From NCBI GenBank assembly GCA_037178855.1, contig JASJZC010000007.1, positions 10,726,001-10,790,000 of the forward strand: a DNA stretch of 64,000 nt, in the 5' to 3' direction. Every line of letters starts with the position of its first letter. Positions within the stretch are counted from its first letter, which is position 1. Under the pieces are notes generated by a model. That model was not told where the DNA came from, made no database searches, and saw only the letters and a list, made by a program, of their open reading frames with translations. This DNA is from Oscheius sp. JU75. Lineage: Eukaryota; Nematoda; Chromadorea; Rhabditida; Rhabditidae. Positions 22,641 to 34,097 of the stretch are shown here, in pieces. The translations under genes were made by a program, and so were the position numbers.

Positions 22641-23768
22641 GTATCACCAACGCACAAACTTCAGAAGCCTTTCTTTTTGTAACGAGCAAGCAAAACGTGC
22701 CACCAGAGTTTTGAGAAACATCTATACAGTTTTTGGTTTGATGTTTACAATTTCATAAAGTTTACTTATCTCTATAGTAGCCAACATTCAACTCTTCACC
22801 GTTTCTGATGCCCTTATCACGGGGTGTCGCCTTGTTGTCGATGTGACCCTTCCGCGGATCAGATACATGTTGACGGCAAAATGATGCTGCTTGATCAATA
22901 TTTCTTGAATCTCCTTGAACAGGGCAGAGGGAAAGACGTCGATGGCGACCCTCCTGTCCTTTCCAGGAGTTTTGAACAGATCATTAGCGTACAGACGAAT
23001 AGTATTGTATGGGCAGGAGTAGCCTTAAAAAGGGGTTCAATGATAGTTGCCATCAATAATAGGACTGACCCAGGCCAAGCAGAAACAGGAACGAAAAAGA
23101 AGCTTGAGACATATCTGGGCTATCAAGAGGATAGAATGTAGTGTTTTGACCAGTTAGACATTGTATGTAATGGGTTTCTGATTGTTCTGTATAGTGGTCA
23201 GATTGATAGAGAGAACTGGGTATAGAGAATCAAATAGGGAGAAAGAGACAGAGATAAAGTGTAAGAGAGACAGAGAGAGAATTCTTTCATTTTTTGTATC
23301 CAAGTCCTTTTGAAGGGTTAATTACGGTACTTGTCGTTTTCCACGCAACACGTCCTTTCGCATTGGCCTCGACTCTATGATTGAGGACTGCTGCGCGAAA
23401 AGGTGGACCATGTCATTGACTGTGATTAACGATGATCGAACAGAATCTGCATTAAAAGTAGATTGAGGTTTCTTGAAACAGTCTGACGTCAACCAAAACC
23501 GCAAATTTACGTTCCATGTCACGCAGAAATCTTCATGTCTGAAGCAGTGACAGTTACCTAGCCTAGCAATATACTGTAGTGTCTGTTTCTGCTGGGCGAT
23601 TTCCCCTGTAGTATTGCCTGAAGTCTGTTCTAGAAACAATTAGTACTGCAGCAAAAAATCGGAAAAAACTGTACTTGCTTTCGAAGCAATAAAAATGTTT
23701 CTTGAAGCATCTCAATAAAAAAGTTTCTAGCGAACTTGGAATGGAAACAATTACAAGGTAGTCATTAG

Positions 23769-24170
23769 TTAGCTTTTGATCGCCAAGAAGAGGTTGGATG
23801 CGGTAGCTCTTGTCCGAAGCGAGCTACCGAAGCAAGAAGACGACTGCGACCAGGATCGCTGATCGTGCAGGTCTATGTATCTGGACAACTTGGATTCGAT
23901 TTCTGTCAATACTTGAGGACGGTGAAGACGTCTGGATGAATTAGAGCTGACATGTCCGGACAGTCGATGTTCAAAGTTTGTTAAGACCGTTTCCAAGACT
24001 CTCACAAACTATCAAGTCGTTGTAGGCTGCTCACCAAAGCTGTTAGATAAATATCGTTTGCTGAAGGCTCGATGAGCTCGTTTAGAGTAATCGAAAATTA
24101 TCTTCAGCGCAAGCACACTGACAGTCCCGCTTAAAGATATCAAGCTGGAAAAGACATGCCTGGAATAAGA
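23769..24170 (-). repeat. Dispersed repeat, copy 1
   Basis: Read on the minus strand, about 200 bp at 23950-24165 are nearly identical by eye to 45130-45335 on the plus strand (shared blocks include CGAGCTCATCGAGCCTTCA and GAAACGGTCTTAACAAAC). The other half (23770-23950) resembles 52130-52260 on the plus strand (shared TTGACAGAAATC, CCAAGTTGT). Three partial copies in one window point to an interspersed transposable element of unknown class. Confidence 0.7.
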
Positions 24171-24220
24171 GCCAAGTTTGTTGCTTCTATCGCCAGCTAA
24201 TAAGTTTCCTTTTTTAGCAG

Positions 24221-24313
24221 TTCAGTTCATCTCCAAACCAGACGAGGCCAACCTCAATTTCGACACCGTTCCAAAATCCGCAATCTGTTCATCAATACCA
24301 ATCTCTAGAACAG
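24221..24313 (+). other. Orphan exon-like segment, Ser/Pro/Gln-rich frame
   Basis: A 93-nt segment lies between the acceptor ttttttagcag and the donor GAACAG|gtaagaa. It is open in two frames; one gives FSSSPNQTRPTSIST followed by PFQNPQSVHQYQSLEQ, a low-complexity composition seen in transcription-factor linkers. The segment at 21328-21388 could precede it, but no coding exon follows before the opposite-strand SPT gene. Confidence 0.3.
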
Positions 24314-25109
24314 GTAAGAAATCACTTTAAAACAGCAATACACACATTGTGCCATGTTCTTTCCAACTTTCAACGAATCTTCCCCCAGTCAATGTCAACC
24401 CTTTTTGTTAGTGTAACCCAGTGCTTTCTATCCCTCTCTCTGTATCTTATGTTCTTCCAAGCAAAACTTGATGCTACTCTGCCACATAGTCCCACCTGTA
24501 CCGCTTAGTTTGCTCCACCAATTCAGTCTCATTGTTAAGTTATTTGTCATTTCTTGCCCACACTGTCTCGATAACTCCCTAACTAAACTATCCTCTTACC
24601 ATTTATCCTAGGGTATGCTCCCAAAATTTTGACAGATCTAAGCTATTGGGAATTTGAGTTGTGAACTGGAGGTTCGCGACTTCTGACTAACTTTTCGGGT
24701 TGACCCAGACACTTTTGAGCTTTGCTCTGTTCTACAGTTGTAAAGCAGATAAAGGGCTACAACTTCGCAAAACATCGTTAATCTGAGGAGGGCTATTCTG
24801 TGCCTCGAAATTTAGGCAGAAAGTTTCCTGTTTTGCCTTGCTTCATTCCAATTGTCATTTCTTGAAGTTTCTCTCCAATTACTAAATGATCTTCTACAAT
24901 GCTGTAGCCCTTAATATGCGTTAACACACTTCGAAAGTAGTTCAAAGTAGACCACCCGTTGTCGAGGTAGAGTTTACTTGGAACATGATCCCGTAAAAAT
25001 TGAGATCACTGGCTGTGATTAAGAATAATCGCTCAAAATACTTTGTCGTAACGTTTTAACTATGATGTTTATCCCGTATTTTGATGAAAATGGCTCATTG
25101 AGAAGGCGG

Positions 25110-27672
25110 TCACCATTCGATTTGAAGATTCTTGTACAAATGAGCTTTGCGCGAAAAACGAGATCCTGTATTGTCGGCCAGTTCTCGGAGGTAGCCGAGT
25201 ACCTGGAATTGTTCTTTTTCATTAACTGTATAACACACCTCATCCAACTGTTCCTTTGTGTGGGCTGCTGAGAGACAAAACCGAACCCGGGCTTCCACCA
25301 TTTCACAGGCAGGATAGGATACCACAACAACCCCGACCTTCCTCTTCAGCATTTCTCTACCATAATATCTGAGCAGAGAATATTATATTTCAAGTTTTAC
25401 GCCTACCCAACAAATCCGGGGACGTAGAGGAGCATCGGAACGACGGGACTGTCACTACTGCCATACACTATCATCCCATCCTCTTTCAACTTCATTCTGA
25501 AGTATCGGGCGTTTCTGGCCAGTCTGTCTATTCTGTCGGCTCCTAAAACTAGGATTAGCTATAAAAAAGAACTTTTAAACCGTCGGTCGTGTCATCCTGA
25601 CCCATGATTATGCTCATCGATGAAAAAATTTGCTCGGCGATAGGAGGAGACATGGGAGCGGAATAGAAACCCGTAGCTGACTTTATCCTCAAGTAGTCTA
25701 TGACATCCTAAAGTAGGATTGTCTTGAATACCAGGTATAACCCACTTTTCGGCCGCCAATATAACCACCGGCTGCTCCGAAACTTTTCGTGAAAGTTCCC
25801 ATCATGATGTCAACATCTCGCACGTCACAGCCCCAATATTCGACTACTCCGCGTCCTGACGCTCCCATAGCGCCTGGGGGTTTGTTACAGTACAGAACAG
25901 AATGGAAATACCTATAGAATGGGCCTCGTCAAGATATAGATAGGCGTTGTACTTCTTCTTCAAAGCAATGATTTCAGGCAGGGGACAGATAGAGCCTTCC
26001 ATGGAATAGATCCCCTCGACGACAATCAGTATTTTTGAGTATGCTTTTCCAGTTTTTGGATTTCCTTTGACGAGAGCCTCAGCAAGGATTTGTTCCAGGG
26101 TAGCGACGTCTAAAAGAACTATGCATGGATTGATTGAATGCATACCATTGTGAGGGAAAACCTTGGCTGTAGCACGAGACATTCTCATACCAAGAATCAG
26201 TGAGGCATGGTTACGTTGATCGGATATAAGGAGAGTATCCTGAAAAAGTTCAAACTGTTTTTATGACCACGTTAAATCACTTTGTCGGCAAGACAAGCAA
26301 TATTTAAAGAGTTGGTAGCGAACCCCATGTTGAAACAGATGGCATCTTCAACTCCGAGAAAGTCAGCGACCAGGGTCTCAAGACGATGTTGGTAGTTTGT
26401 TGCTCCTAAAAATGACGGATTCTTAACCTAAACCATGAACTTCAGGCAAATTTTTCGCTCTGAAGACTTGCTCCAATCGCTAGATGATATTCAGAGAAGT
26501 TGTAGCCTTTGTTTTGATTTACAACTTTTCAAAAAATCGCAAAGATCTACAGTGCTTTGGTTTTTAAATACAGGAAGACGAGTAGGAGATTTTACAAAAT
26601 TTGAGAAATCAAACAGAAAGCCTCACCCTCGACTTATTGCAAAATAGAAGATCCCGAAAACCAACCTCTTTCTTGATTAGTACTGCAGACTGAGAGACCA
26701 TTTCTATCAATACTGCTCTTTGCGCTCTCCGCACAAGGACCAACTTGCTGAGCAAAGCCCAAATAGTTGTATGATGCCATGTTAATAACATTTGTCTGCG
26801 TACCGGGGAATCTGCAACCGTATTTGTGATTGGTTTTTTGATTATTCAAACTTACTTATAAGTCCAATTGCCGTCATGGGAATATCTATCGAGAAGATTG
26901 ACAGTAGCACCAGGACAGCTGGCGATCGGACGCTCGAAAACATCCTTCACTCTAATATACATTCTTCTAATATACATGGAATCAAAATCGTTGTAGAGAG
27001 GAACGAAGCCCTAAAGATTCGAGATCAGATCACCTTTAGTGCTATACCTTGCTTCTAAGTTCATCCGAACATCCTTTCTCCTTCTCGAGTCCTACTCGGA
27101 CCAAAAATTCTCTGAAGAGTCCAAAAAGACAGAGGATGGACCATGCGAAATAGACCTTCAGGCCGGTGAAAAAGTCGACCTCTTCAAACTCGTTGGGTGG
27201 TCGTTTCAGTGGCACATCATATTTGGGCTCTTCTTCTGTCGCCTCACTTGCTGTCGCAGAACACGCTTCTTGAAACCTGCAGTTTTGAAAGTTTTAACGC
27301 TTTTGCAAAGCCGTAATGACTCAGAATACCAAACACGCAGATTTGTGCCACTTTTGAGAAAGTAGTGTCCCTCAGATAACGGAGCAAAGAACGCCACAAG
27401 AAGGACAACATCACGTCAACTCACTTGGGAAATACCGGCTTTTTACTGTCTTCCGGGGTCGAAGGGGGTGTCTCGGTCGTTTCCGACTCGGAAGACGTCT
27501 GAGAACTAGAGTCTTCTTCATAAGTGTCGCGTATAAACTTAAATTGAACACAGTTGACAGAAACATGGAAAACTCTTACAGTAAACTGTTCCGGCGACAA
27601 CTGCTTGTATTTCCCGTCAAAATTGAATGGTATGGCATCTCGGGCATAATCTAATTCTAGAGCAGAGCTCAT
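25110..27672 (-). CDS. SPTLC2: Serine palmitoyltransferase subunit 2 (LCB2/SPTLC2)
   Basis: Catalytic subunit of serine palmitoyltransferase, which condenses L-serine with palmitoyl-CoA in the first step of sphingolipid synthesis at the ER, working as a heterodimer with the LCB1 subunit. Twelve exons (27580-27672, 27425-27537, 27048-27276, 26856-27010, 26666-26811, 26281-26405, 26146-26239, 25912-26109, 25746-25873, 25581-25707, 25407-25542, 25110-25368) give 600 aa in frame. An acidic N-terminus leads to a membrane helix ([18 protein letters not shown]), then [11 protein letters not shown], the catalytic core with YLDEAHSIG, and the PLP site [13 protein letters not shown] with the Schiff-base lysine at about residue 414. 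The ATG follows an aaatttag acceptor-like motif. It is slightly longer than typical because of an acidic Ser/Thr-rich insert encoded by exon 2. Confidence 0.95.
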
Positions 27673-29543
27673 TCTAAATTTGTTGGTTGTAAATGATAGC
27701 ACCTTGGCCAAAAAGTCGGGCCATATGCCCTGTCAAGGAAGTTTATGAACGCCCCAAAAAATGAATAAGCGAGAACAAAGGAGATAAGAGCATTTTCTCG
27801 GTCTGATTCATAAAGAGCGAAATGATGCTGATGCTAGAGTTAAGTCGGGCGTTTCACATGCAATATTTGCAGACTCTGCGAGTACACGCCTGGACTTGTT
27901 CCTTCGACTGTTCTCGACGTTTCCTGTGGTTTGCTCCAAAACAAACAAAGCACAGGAAATACAGATGTCTGGGGAGGGGAAAGCCCGAGAGATGGGTGTT
28001 AAGAGACTACAGATAGGAGTCTAGAGATGTAAAAGACCATTGCAAAAGCTCAAACTTTGAGCTGGCCCACGCGAAGACAATTTTTGCAGAGAACTTACAA
28101 TCTTTTTTTTTTAAAACCTCAAAAAACATGAGCATCTTACTTTTCTATGTGGTAATGCTATAAATTCGTGCCAGCCGTCTACTACTAGCCCAGCTATGGC
28201 GGTCGGCGATACACGCGGACAGACAGAAGAACGGAAATCGTTGGGTGCAGAGGTGTCTTTCTCTAATGGTGTCTTCACATTTTTCATAGTCTCTCAAGTT
28301 TTGTAAATGATTAAAGTCATCAAAGTTTAAACAAAGTAGCCGGGATCACCGGCTTAGGGCATTTATACCAAGTGATGTCAAGAAGGAGAAAGTCTTGAAC
28401 CCGAAGGTTATGAACTCGAGCCATTTTTTTACAAAAGAACAAAAAAGTAAAGAAAATATAAAGTATGAAAGCTGAGATAGTCGAGAGTCTCAAAATTAAT
28501 TGGAATAGACCCGAGAATGGCAAGATCGTTTTCAAAAACGCTGCAAGTCATTTTATAGAGGACGAAACACAATTGTAGCAACACGGAGCACAGAATGTAT
28601 GAGAAGAAAGCGCACAGAGCACAAAGTTGTCAGCAGAGATGCGAAAATCGCAGGAACGGGTCACAAAACTCTAGCTCAAGGCAATTTTAAGCACAGCTTA
28701 ATATAGGCCGAGTCCAAAGACACAAAAGTGACAAGTGAATCAGCCACATAGTTTGGCTGATAAAATAGAATAAGCTGATGGCCATATAGCTAGGAATAGA
28801 CATGGCTTTGGAACAAAAGAGCAAATGCTGTCTTGTTGTTGCGTGTGGTCTCTAGGAGATGGGTCAAAATAAGTTTCTGACCGCGTTACTCAGAAACCAA
28901 AATGTCCTCCTTTATAGCGGGCCCCTCGTAGGCTGGAGCAGAATTTCATTGGCAAGTGATAGTGATAACAAAGTGAGACGCCAAGAGCGATCGACCTGAT
29001 CTTGACTCATACTCTATCGTCACCTATTCCGTAGTTTTGAATTGTGCAAATGATGAATCACACGGACCGTGGGGGCAAAAGACAAAGCTCAAAAAAGGAC
29101 TCTGCTTGCAGCCAGATGGCCGCTGTTCTCGAAGAGGGCTGTTTCAAAGCCGGTCGCGTCGTTGTGCGGAGCCAAATATTTGAGAGGGCACGGCAGACAG
29201 AGTCCTGGACTGTGCACCTACACAGGTCATTTACGATTAACTAAACATTAGCTGTGGTATTGGTGTTGATCTATTGTGTTCTCGGGTATAAAAAATGCTT
29301 TGAGACCACAGGCTAATAGAACTTACTAATCGAGATTGTTTTCGCATTGGAATAGTAATTTATCTGGATACCATTATCGGAGTTTATGATCTAATCAGCG
29401 AGTGTGTATAGGCGTACAGTCAGAAAGGAGTATAATCTCCAGAAAAGAATAGTCGAAGCTACCTCTATCTGAAAATCCATTACATCATTTTTTGTGCTGG
29501 TGTAGATTTTGGTGTAGATGCTAGACGGTTACAATCTGGCACC
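27673..29543. other. Upstream region, no gene seen
   Basis: About 1.9 kb between the start of the SPT gene and the tandem repeats before the decayed retrotransposon. Short frames on both strands lack splice-consistent partners. The first few hundred bases probably include the SPT promoter. Confidence 0.4.
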
Positions 29544-29630
29544 AGCTGTGGCCACAACCGACGTCGCCTAAGAACTGTGGCTGCAACCGACTGCGCCTAA
29601 CAGCTGTGGCCATAACCGACAGCGCGCAGG
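29544..29630 (+). repeat. Three tandem units of about 29 bp
   Basis: Three consecutive units share CTGTGGC(C/T)...AACCGAC...GCGCC/GCGCG (for example AGCTGTGGCCACAACCGAC, AACTGTGGCTGCAACCGAC, AGCTGTGGCCATAACCGAC). They lie about 300 bp upstream of the decayed retrotransposon ORF and could be 5' UTR monomers of that element. Confidence 0.7.
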
Positions 29631-29915
29631 TATTTTTTTCCAACTATAGAATTGTATTCAGAAAAGTATCGTCAAACAGCGTGTATACTCATGGATTCGT
29701 CTTTTGTTCCAATTTGCCTAGAAGAACGTTGCCTCGCTTTCTGCTCTACTGGAAAGTAAAGGCTACTGCAGCAAGAAAAAAGACGAGCTACCGAAGTCAG
29801 CTGCTGTCTCTTCTACGCTCGGCGTTCTACCATAGAGAAAAGGACTGGGATCCGTCTGAAGAATACTTAGGCAATACAGAGGTTCTCCGCCTATTCGGTC
29901 TGAAGGTTCTAAGCC

Positions 29916-32236
29916 ATGCCTGCTACGTTTGACTGTGCCACTTACAATGCCCGGTCACTCTTGGGCATTTCGAGGCAAGTAGAGCTACAAGAGGCTTTAA
30001 AGACGATCAAATGGGATGCCATCGCTCTCAATGAACTACGATTTCGAGGAGAAGGAAGTCTCACGTTCTTGGAATCGAAAGATGTTCTCTTTTGGAGTGG
30101 GCACAAACAGTTGTCTCAACATGATGTCGGCTTCCTCATCAAAGAGCAGTACGACCAACCAAGCTGTCTTCTCTCCTCATTCTGCAATATGCGCCACTCT
30201 GTCGCTGCCAGATGTGAAGATCTACATGGTAGCCGGCTACGGACCTACTTCCGCATCAACAGACGAGGAATACGACGAGTTTCTGACAACTCTCGATGTC
30301 ATGCTGACCCGTACACCTAAAGGATTCTCTCCAATCCTGCTGGCAGATTTCAATGCAAAGGTTAGTCAAGACGAATCAAATCGAGATATAGTTGGATTGG
30401 CTACGCTTCATGACGGTAACGACAGAGGGAAAGCACTTGTGGAACTATACAGAGCTCACAATCTACGTCTTTGGAGCACTTTTCTCGAGAAACGTGCCAA
30501 ATGACTTTGGACCTGGAGGAGTCCGAATGGAGTCACTCGGAATCAGATCGACTACATCGCTGGCAGAAGACACCTAGCCGTGAAAGACGTCTCTGTTCTG
30601 AACAACTTCGTGTACAACTCTGACCATCGCATGATTAGGATGCAAGTCTGGAGGAACAATCTGAAACAAACGAAAAGTTACAATCGGAAGAGCAACTTTC
30701 GCTTAATTGCTTCCAAGTTCAAGGACAATATGATGACGGCAAACGCGATTAGGAATACCGAAGACAATCTTCCAGTACAGAGATAATACGAGGATCTGAA
30801 GAAAAAGCTGAAGGCCGCAGCACTAGACGCAATGAGAGCTGACACTCTGCCTCCAAGGATGACTACTACAACTTCACTCGAGACGGCTAGCCAGAGACGA
30901 CGACACAGCTGCAGGTAGAATCTCTTATATAATTCTCACTCAACAGGCACGCAGAATTTTTAAAAGACGATCTGGTTACAAGGAAAGAGGAAGTGTTGAG
31001 AAGAGCGGTAGAACAGGGACGAAGTTTGAAAGATGCTGCTTTGGCCACTCAGACTACGAAGAAGAGGATGATGTCAGCAAAAAAGAATACCAAGGCCTAT
31101 TCACAGAGAGAGACGGTAAAGATGTTCAAGGAGTTCTTTGACGAACTCTACGCTGATCAAGGACTCATTCTCCCTCTGCCTCCAGAAACTCTGAAGATCT
31201 ACCTCGTTTTGAACCAGACGAAGTCCTACATGCCATCACTCAGCTCCGAAGATCTGGAGCGTCTGGATCGCACGGACTATCACCATCGATGCTCTTCCAT
31301 GTTAAAAATGAAGCCGGGCAAGTAATCTGCAGCATCCTGAATCATCTCATGGACGGAGGAGCTGTACCCAAAGGATTAACTGAGGCCATCGTCATACTCC
31401 TCTACAAATCAGGTGATTCGGACGATCCGTCAAACTTCAGACCCATCTGCCTGTTGCAATCCTGTGCAAAAGTAATTACTCGAGTACTTATGAGATGGAA
31501 CGATGCCTAGACGAGCAAGCAGATGAATGGCAAACGGGCTTCCGGAAAGGCTATTCTACGATGGATAACCTGTACTCTGTCAAACAGATCATTGAGAAGA
31601 GCACTGAACACAACCTCAAACTGTGTTTGGCCTTCATTGATTCTAAGAAAGCCTTCGATACAATCAGCTGGCAGTCGACGTGGAACGCTCTGGCGGAGAT
31701 GGGAATCAACTCCACTCAAGATGCTCCGATGCCTCTACGAGTCGGGTTCTACATTCATCCTGATCAATGGCTCCCGGGTTCCTGTTGATGTCAAAAGTGG
31801 AGTACGTCAAGGAGATGTGCTCATTTCGAAACTCTTCAATGCTACACTGAGCTAATCAACAAAATCGAATGGGAAGAGGAAGGCATCCGAATCAATGGCC
31901 AACAGCTGACCATTCTAGGATATGCGGACGACATGGTCCTTTTCTCCAGGAGCAGACCAGGCATGGAACGGATGATGTACAAGCTCACGACTGCGATAAG
32001 GACGGTTGGTCTCGAAGTTAACACCAAGAAGACGGTACTGATGTCCAATATCCAAAACAAGACGCCCTGACGGTCAACGGATCCCATCTCAACTTTGTAA
32101 ACAAGTTCATCTTCCTGGGATCACAAATATCGATCCCACTCTGTGATTCCAATGAGGTCAGAAAACGAATGGGACAAGCTTTTGGTGCCTTCAACAAGAT
32201 AGCGAGTGTCGGATCTCTTTTCCATCAAAATATCTA
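29916..32236 (+). mobile_element. Decayed RTE-like non-LTR retrotransposon copy
   Basis: Fragments in all three plus frames align in order with the intact 949-aa protein encoded at 52570-55419, so this is a diverged relative broken by frameshifts and stops. Endonuclease landmarks are still visible (YNARSL, LNELR, LADFNAKV, NSDHRMI), as are reverse transcriptase motifs (FIDSKKAFDTISW, GVRQGD, YADDMVLF near 31920). Homology ends near 32236 within the thumb region, so the C-terminal part and 3' UTR are missing. A 32-nt gt...ag segment interrupts the frame at 30915-30946. The copy cannot encode a working protein. Confidence 0.85.
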
Positions 32237-32375
32237 ACGTTTCTTATGTTGTTGCATGCCCTTCGGTCAATGTCAATGTTACAATGCGCCATTTTCATCA
32301 CTTATTGCGACCTACTCTTCACAGCCCGCAAACAAGTTCTTCAGTTGCGGCTAGCAACATTTGCCACCCCTACAA

Positions 32376-33886
32376 ATGAACTTCGAAGACATCTCCATCG
32401 AACGCTTCGATCGCACAGCTTATCAGCCACGTCTCCTGCAAATTCCTGGAGATGAAGGAGCTGTAGACATCAATGAGGCCAACTTAAGACAATGTAACCT
32501 GCTTTATGGTGTTGAAGAGGTACTGTCTCGTTTTTTTTTTAAACTTGCATTTCAGAGCAACATTGCCTACATAACATACGAGTCCTTGGAGCTCAATACA
32601 TTCAATACAGTCAAAAAAGAAGATCTCTTCGGGAAAAAGGTTGTTCATGAAATTTGAAAAGTACCAGTCATTTAGAAATCTGGTCTGCTTTGTGCTTCAA
32701 AACGCCTGATTCCTAAGAAAGAGTACCAAAAGTTGCCTCTTGTACAAAAGTAGGCTTACAGTTATCCATTTGTACACATTTCAGGCTAGCCAGTTTGAAT
32801 CTACCCGGTGATGATGACCTTAGCATTTTGTTCGCTTTGGAAGAAATCAAAGCACGTCTTGGAAAAAACAACTACACACATCTACAGATCACTATGGCTC
32901 GTGGAGGACAATTTGTAAGTCGTTCGAAAACTTTTGTCATTCCCGTTTAGGAGATTGACTTCCTCGAAAAAATTCTCAAAATGTGCGTGAAAAGATGTGA
33001 TCTGGAAATTACCGTTCCCATTCTTATTTTGTATTTTACAAATGAGAATCCGGTTATTCACCAGCTGTTCAACTATGAGTCGCTACATTTCATGACGACC
33101 AACTATAATGTGGAGCACAAATTGACAGAAAGGGTGACTTTTAACAGTTGTATCTCTGTCACTGTCTCACCGTCTTTGTTTACAAAGTTTCATGGTTCAG
33201 ATGCTAAACTGCAAGTTCCTCACCCTGAAAGCAAAGTTAACAGATGCGTCACAGCTGGATGACTTCAAAGGATGGGGCATTGACGTCAAGGCGCCGACAG
33301 TGAACAATCTCGACATTTCTTTTGTTACAAAGGAAATTGAGGCAGACGACCATCTTTTTCTCAATTTCCTTCTTGTAACTTCAGGCCTGGTGTGGTGGTC
33401 AATCAGCAAAAAGGAAATTGACCTCTCTTTCTCGAGACGAAGGAACAGAGGCTCTGCTAGATGAGAAAGAGTTCAACTCTGTTCTACGGATTCTGGAAGA
33501 TGCAAAAATAGATTTCTGGATATCAGCAGATGGGAGCTTGTTGAATCGAGTGTAGGTTAATGTAGTACATTGTAACATATGCACATTCCGTAGGCTATTA
33601 GAACGCTTTAAAAGCACATACATAGTTTTACACATAGTTCACATCTTTGAAAAAAAAGGTGGTTTGACGGCCACGGATCTATTTGTGACAGTCCCATGAA
33701 CATTTCGAAAAATACAACTTCTTATGTCCCATGTATTTCAGCTACACGAAGAGCAATGGCGACCAAGCTGCATTGATCGTGAAGAAGGAAGACGACGACA
33801 CATATTCGTCAATTGCCTTTCTGCAGCCCTACGACGTCACGACTTACAAATTCGTTCGCAGCTGGCATAACAAGCAACTTCAGTGA
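32376..33886 (+). CDS. FBA-like (F-box-associated-like) protein, paralogue 1
   Basis: Eight exons (32376-32519, 32556-32639, 32676-32749, 32785-32914, 32951-33133, 33201-33341, 33385-33551, 33742-33886) give 355 aa. Exons 2, 4, 5, 6 and 8 have exactly the same lengths (84, 130, 183, 141, 145 nt) as those of the downstream paralogue, which strongly supports the model. The leucine-rich middle (MLNCKFLTLKAKLT ... FKGWGID) and the C-terminal SNGDQAALIVKK...SSIAFL resemble the F-box-associated domains of nematode substrate-recognition proteins; I see no clear F-box at the N-terminus. Exon 6 ends GAG|gcagac, a GC-AG intron. The start lies about 32 nt behind a ttcttcag acceptor. The coding assignment is firm; the family is inferred. 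Confidence 0.75.
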
Positions 33887-33936
33887 TTTTTTAGTCGTTG
33901 ATTCCATCAGCGGATGTTCTTTTTCTCTGTCACTCT

Positions 33937-33942
33937 AATAAA
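33937..33942 (+). promoter_or_regulatory. Polyadenylation signal of paralogue 1
   Basis: AATAAA starts 51 nt after the stop codon, and the next paralogue starts about 155 nt further on. The gap between stop and next start (211 nt) is short enough for a tandem or operon-like arrangement. Confidence 0.55.
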
Positions 33943-34097
33943 TTAGCTTGTCATTATGGAGAAAGATGTGCCCATTACGGAAGCAGACACGGAGGGCATC
34001 GTTCTCTTTCTCTCCCTCCATATCGAACGCCACCAAAAAACGCCTGCGAGGGGGTGTCTGGTTCTTCCCCCAGGCAGAGACGCAGTGCCCTCATTAA

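Larger units (their letters stand above)
17542..24220. other. 6.7-kb region of repeats and orphan segments
   Basis: No complete gene was built here. The region contains a tRNA-like piece at 17799-17860, a two-unit degenerate duplication at 22085-22640, a purine-rich simple repeat near 23230, one copy of a dispersed repeat at 23769-24170, and an orphan exon-like segment at 21328-21388. Frames such as 21787-21969 (hydrophobic start, then MCLSCTDFLHRGCDYY) may be remnants of small cysteine-rich genes but have no secure splice partners. Confidence 0.4.

Noticed and set aside
22824-23141. Plus-strand ORF of 105 codons with a protein-like composition.
   Set aside because: It has no splice partners, signal peptide or recognisable motif, and lies among repeats. 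It could be a transposon fragment but cannot be supported as a gene.
23322-23639. Minus-strand ORF of 105 codons with several cysteines.
   Set aside because: It has no ATG-linked signal peptide and no consistent intron/exon boundaries, and it overlaps the edge of a repeat-rich area; probably chance.
28320-28535. Minus-strand hydrophobic ORF upstream of the SPT gene.
   Set aside because: AT-rich sequence readily yields Phe/Leu/Ile-rich frames; no exons join to it.
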